From Aurantiochytrium sp. KH105 (lineage: Eukaryota; Sar; Bigyra; Thraustochytrida; Thraustochytriidae), in the NCBI GenBank assembly GCA_003116975.1, contig BGKB01000034.1:62001-126000 (forward strand): a DNA stretch of 64,000 bases, in the 5' to 3' direction. The position numbers were made by a program, and so were the translations under genes. This document shows, piece after piece, positions 60,512-64,000 of this stretch; position 1 is the first letter of the stretch; each line of letters opens with the position of its first letter. The notes beneath the pieces were generated by a model, which was not told the origin of the DNA, searched no databases, and was given only the letters and a program-made list of their open reading frames with translations.

Positions 60512-60957
60512 TAGATCTTGTAGATCTTGCAGCTCTTGCAGCTCTTGACGCAGCTGGCCGCGCGCGAGCCGCGAACTCGGCTCGTCTCGCTCGCAGTGCG
60601 TGGCGGGTCGCGCCGTCGAGCATTGGTCCGGCGGTGCGTCGCTCGTTCCCCCGTTCCCCGTCTTTTCGCGGCCCTGCTCGGCCGGGAACGGACCCGCTCC
60701 CGCTCGCCATCTGCGGTTTTGCGGCCGCGCAAGCCTTCGCCTTCCTCCAGCCCGCGACGGGCGGCGCCTCCTGCCCTCGCTCGCCGTCGTCAGTGGCCGA
60801 CTTCTGCGCCAACATCATCACCGTCAACATTGTCAACATCACCACCATCGATCGACCTTGAGGCCATCGGCATCGTTGAGCCCGTCGAGGGCGCGGAAGA
60901 GCAGCTAGCTCGGGGCCACAAGCTGTAGCTTATCCTGCGAAAGTCGCTAGCTTACTT

Positions 60958-60958
60958 C

Positions 60959-60989
<31 letters not shown>

Positions 60990-60990
60990 C
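60958..60990. repeat. GCTT tetranucleotide microsatellite
   Basis: About seven GCTT units, same motif as at 6199-6269, located about 760 bp upstream of the carbonic anhydrase start. Confidence 0.92.
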
Positions 60991-61745
60991 GCTTACTTCC
61001 GCGCCGAGCATTACCTCGCTTTGGTGGTGCCCAAGAAAAGCCTTTTTCGCGTCTCGCTCTCTACAGCGACACCATCGATCACCGCCGCGGACCTCGAGAC
61101 CTCCTCGGGCTCGACGCTGCCCAGGTTTGTGGATGGCGGCGAAGAAGAAAAGCGCCGAGGGCCTCGGGTCGGAGCGCCGTCAGCAGCCATGGCAGCTGCA
61201 GCTGGGGAAAAGCGCTTCGGGTCGGAGGCGAGTCGGCAGCAGTAGGTCGTCTGCCGGGGCTTTATGGAGGCCGCGAGCGGATCGGTCAAGTACCAAGTGC
61301 GGCTCGCAAGGTGCACATGGTACTTGGGCGCCGTGCTTTGGGCACTCGCGGCGGTTGGCGGATGCGAGAATTCTCGCTCACAATGCAACTGCAGCCACCA
61401 GGGCCACTGGCAGCTGCCATGGGCTGCAGTGCTGCCAGCAGGCACACGCACACGCGCGCGCGCACGTGCGCAGCTGCACCTTCAGACGGACCGCAGTGGA
61501 CGGCCAGCCGGCGCGGAAATCTTTTCTTTTATTGCTGCCCTTTTGCCAAGCCAGCACGAGACCGACCATGGCGATCAACAGCAAAACCAAGCAAACTCAC
61601 GTGTCGACTCGCGAAAGCAAACCCGAAACCAATCGCGAGAGCAACCAAGACCAAGGCAAAACAAAGCAAAGCAACGCAACGCAAAACAAAGCAAAGAAAA
61701 GCAAAGCAAAGCAAAACCACAACACGCATCTAGCTAGAACCTGAA

Positions 61746-62750
61746 ATGGTGACCGTCAAAGCCCTCGCAGGCGTGCTGGCAGCAGCGGCCGTCCTTGGCA
61801 GCGGCGAAGCGTGCAGCACGAACCACATTCGCGAGCTCAAGGACTTTGCGGCCTCCGAGGCCGGACGCAAGCTGCGCGGCTCGGCGATCAGCGGAACCTA
61901 TTGCACGCTCGATGAACAGTCGCCCATCAACTTGCCGTCCCTGCCGACGCTCCGCGCGAGCCTGACCCCCGAGCAGGCGTACACACCCATCGCGATCGAG
62001 TTCGAAGAGACCGATGAGGATAGCAAGATGATCCTCGAAAACCTCGGCGGCACCATCGAGGTCGTGCCCGAGCACACGGACATCTACATCACCCACAACA
62101 GCCACGCCAAGGAGCTCGGCCGTGGCGTCGACGTCAACGAAACCTATCAGGTGGCGCAGTTTCACTTCCACTGGGACACCAGCTTCAGCGGCTACGGCAG
62201 CGAGCACTACCGCGGCGGCGAGGCCTTCCCCATTGAAATGCACATTGTCAGCTTTAACACAAAGTACGGAGACATTGGCACCGCCGTGGGCAACGACGAC
62301 GGTCTGCTCGTCATCGGCATCTTTGGCGAGAAGTCGAAGCGGAAGCTGGCCAACGAAGAGTTTTCCAAGATCAGCGATGCCATTCTCGAGGCTGAAGAGA
62401 GCGACGATGGCTTTCTGGCAGACGCTCACGTCGAGCTCGAAGACTTTTCGCTCGAAACCATGATTTCCTCCATCGACCTCGCCAAATACGATAGCTACAA
62501 GGGCTCGCTCACGACGCCATCTTGCAACCAGATTGTGAGCTGGGTCGTCATGCACGACACGCTCAAGCTTTCGGCGGAGCAGATTCGCGCTTTTCAGAAG
62601 GCACACAAGTCCGAGTCGGAGCTCATTGCACCCAACTATCGCGAGGTCCAGGCACGCAATGGCCGCACGGTGCACCGGTCGCAGATCCTCTGTGACCCCA
62701 AGGACAAGGACTGCCGTCTCGGCGAGTTCCTGAGCCTGCAGGGCTTTTGA
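61746..62750 (+). CDS. Secreted alpha-type carbonic anhydrase
   Basis: 334 residues from the ATG at 61746. A typical signal peptide is present (VKALAGVLAAAAVLGSGEA, cleavage likely near 22). The alpha-CA domain contains SPINLPS, the first two zinc ligands H140 and H142 in QFHFHWD, GSEH, the third ligand H166 in PIEMHIVSFN, and the substrate-site SLTTPSC with Thr256/Thr257. C53 and C260 lie where secreted alpha-CAs form a disulfide. It hydrates carbon dioxide to bicarbonate, here probably outside the cell or in a secretory-pathway compartment. A GCAAA-type tract lies 20-90 bp upstream of the ATG. The gene has no intron and its size is normal. A 364-codon antisense frame is a shadow. Confidence 0.92.
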   Translation: MVTVKALAGVLAAAAVLGSGEACSTNHIRELKDFAASEAGRKLRGSAISGTYCTLDEQSPINLPSLPTLRASLTPEQAYTPIAIEFEETDEDSKMILENLGGTIEVVPEHTDIYITHNSHAKELGRGVDVNETYQVAQFHFHWDTSFSGYGSEHYRGGEAFPIEMHIVSFNTKYGDIGTAVGNDDGLLVIGIFGEKSKRKLANEEFSKISDAILEAEESDDGFLADAHVELEDFSLETMISSIDLAKYDSYKGSLTTPSCNQIVSWVVMHDTLKLSAEQIRAFQKAHKSESELIAPNYREVQARNGRTVHRSQILCDPKDKDCRLGEFLSLQGF

Positions 62751-64000
62751 GCAAAGATGCGTCGTTCTTTTTATTAGAAAGCTTATAAGTATAGTATGCC
62801 ATTGTGAGTTCTCTTTCTGTCTGTCCATGCGCTAAACTCGAAACTTAAAAATCTCGGTCAGAGAAAGAAAAAATTCACAGCAAGCAGTTTAGCGGTCCAT
62901 AATAGGCTAGCTCGTCATTCTGCACTCTCCACTAAATAGTTGAGCGTAGGTCTTGCTCTCGATCTCCAGAACTCTCTTTAAAAACGCAAAGTCTGGACGA
63001 CAAGCGAGCTTTGATTTTCCTATGCGTTGACTGTGAATTTTCCCATGTGATGAGTGTGTCGTCGTCTCGTTCGTACCTTTCACCCCGTGCAGTTGCTGAT
63101 TCAGTCATCCCAAACGAATACCTTTTCGCGGTCATCTCGCGCAGGCCACCTTCCACTCCGCCCTCGCTCTTGCTGCGCCAGCTCGCATCCACCACAACCC
63201 CTCAAGCTGTTGGCGGCTGAGCATGGAGCAAAAGCAATCAATGAGTCCACCCCAAAGCCGCAATCGCGCTGGCCTCATGCGAGTGCATAGTAATCCAAAC
63301 ATGACATGCGCAGTTTGTTCGGCCCAATTCATCGCAGTCGCGTCGCCGCTTCGCCACGTCTCTACGCCCTCGCCTCCAAACAAACGTTACCATTCGCACA
63401 ACCTGCGACTGAATCGCTTGCAGCGGCGCCCGCGAGACTGCAATCGTGCGAGGGAAGAACGGCACGGGGACGTCGCGGCGCACCCACCCGCACCCCATCG
63501 ATTCAGAGCCGCAAGGATTCCATCCGCTCATCCATCCGTCGATGCGACTCGGGGGCTTTTCGCGACGTGTGGTGACGGCAATTTTTTTAGCTCGCAAGAA
63601 AAGCTGGACTAGAGTGCCAGCAAGTCTTCGTGGGCGTTTCACTCTTCTTTGCAGGCCCGCGTCATCACCTGCACCTGCCCATCTCAGTCGTCACGATGAT
63701 GAGGATGGTGACGACGAAGACGACGGTAACGATTACGAATGGCTTTGGTCCAGCCGTCACATCTGCAGCTAGCCGCTCGCTCGCTCGCTTTCGAGGCCTG
63801 AAGACCTCGCAGCGCAGGAGCAGCAGCACTGCAGCTCGCAGTCGTCACGTCTGCGACTGCAGCTCCAGCTGCTCGTGCTGCTCCACGATGCCAGCTTCGC
63901 GGGCAAAGCTAGCTTGCTCTGCAGATGAAGCTAACTAGCTCTGCAAGTAAAGCAAGGCCGCGCACCACACGCGCCGGATTCAGCCGCCCCAGCTCGCGGC
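62751..64000. other. Right-end region without a recognisable gene
   Basis: About 1.25 kb after the carbonic anhydrase stop. The first 200 bp are A+T-rich and probably its 3' UTR. Frames of 80-134 codons on both strands show no domain. A GCTC run is at about 63774-63788 and CTGCAG/GCAGCAG-rich sequence follows to the end. It may contain the promoter of a gene beyond the window. Confidence 0.5.

Larger units (their letters stand above)
59060..61745. other. Long intergenic region with several tandem arrays
   Basis: About 2.7 kb before the carbonic anhydrase gene. In order it holds the rest of the 34-bp array, a ~55-bp array (about 59398-59556), a ~140-bp array (about 59583-60012), a CTTGC pentamer tract (60478-60511), a GCTT tract (60958-60990) and a GCAAA-type tract (about 61660-61724). 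Frames of up to 259 codons are caused by composition. No other gene is recognised. Confidence 0.6.

Noticed and set aside
61734..62828. 364-codon minus-strand frame
   Set aside because: Antisense to the alpha-carbonic anhydrase with all its zinc ligands; only the sense protein is meaningful.

Overview
The window looks like nuclear DNA of a thraustochytrid-type stramenopile (labyrinthulean protist); this is inference from gene content and style, not a database match. The genes are plainly eukaryotic: AP-2 mu, TAF6, HAT1, TIM10, PA200/PSME4, RhoGAP, CaM-kinase-kinase-like kinase and a membrane-anchored DEK1-type calpain. Most are single long open frames in GC-rich DNA. A few short genes carry small GT-AG introns of about 80-400 bp. 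Two genes look ciliary, which fits an organism with flagellate zoospores. There are no operons, ribosome binding sites, prophage, CRISPR arrays or recognisable rRNA/tRNA genes. There is one 62-base N gap (24180-24241) and one single N (57862).

Layout from left to right. 1-2580: no gene recognised. 2581-10792: CaMKK-like kinase with a CaaX-like tail (+), zeta-crystallin-type quinone oxidoreductase with a likely mitochondrial presequence (-), AP-2 mu (+), histone acetyltransferase HAT1 (+). 11079-18035: 2318-residue transmembrane calpain (-). 20238-23654: LACTB2-type metallo-beta-lactamase hydrolase with one intron (+), and a RhoGAP protein whose N-terminal RanBP2-type zinc finger is only complete after splicing in a 13-nt coding exon (-). 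24953-26406: two small TPR-like proteins in head-to-head orientation, one intronless (+) and one reconstructed here from four exons (-). 26672-31081: TAF6 (-), TIM10 with one intron (+), VTT/TVP38-family membrane protein (-). 33039-36910: ADGF/ADA2-type adenosine deaminase (+) and a multi-motif probable ubiquitin-reader protein (+). 37011-42515: divergent pair of probable cilium proteins. 42825-50410: divergent HtrA-type mitochondrial protease (-) and PA200/PSME4 (+). 51190-55817: coiled-coil/helical protein (-) and protoporphyrinogen oxidase (+). 56592-59059: C2H2/ankyrin protein (-) head-to-head with a degenerate metallo-beta-lactamase-fold protein (+). 61746-62750: secreted alpha-carbonic anhydrase (+).

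Neighbouring genes alternate strand nearly all the way across (only 4 of 22 adjacent pairs lie on the same strand), so promoters and 3' ends are mostly shared between neighbours. The genes are mainly housekeeping functions of proteostasis, trafficking, chromatin and transcription, mitochondria and signalling, and do not form one pathway. Intergenic DNA is rich in tetra- and pentanucleotide microsatellites (GCTT, CTCGC, GACGA, CTTT types). The 3' sides of PPOX and of the degenerate MBL gene hold minisatellite arrays. One of these arrays was generated from the last codons and stop of the MBL gene itself.

The most notable candidates are the head-to-head TPR pair, the combined MIU-like/UBM/PPxY/SHOCT-like protein, the calpain with Asp in place of the catalytic Asn, the split zinc finger of the RhoGAP gene, and the PSME4 gene that lacks the usual HbYX ending but has a diverged copy of its final codons just downstream.
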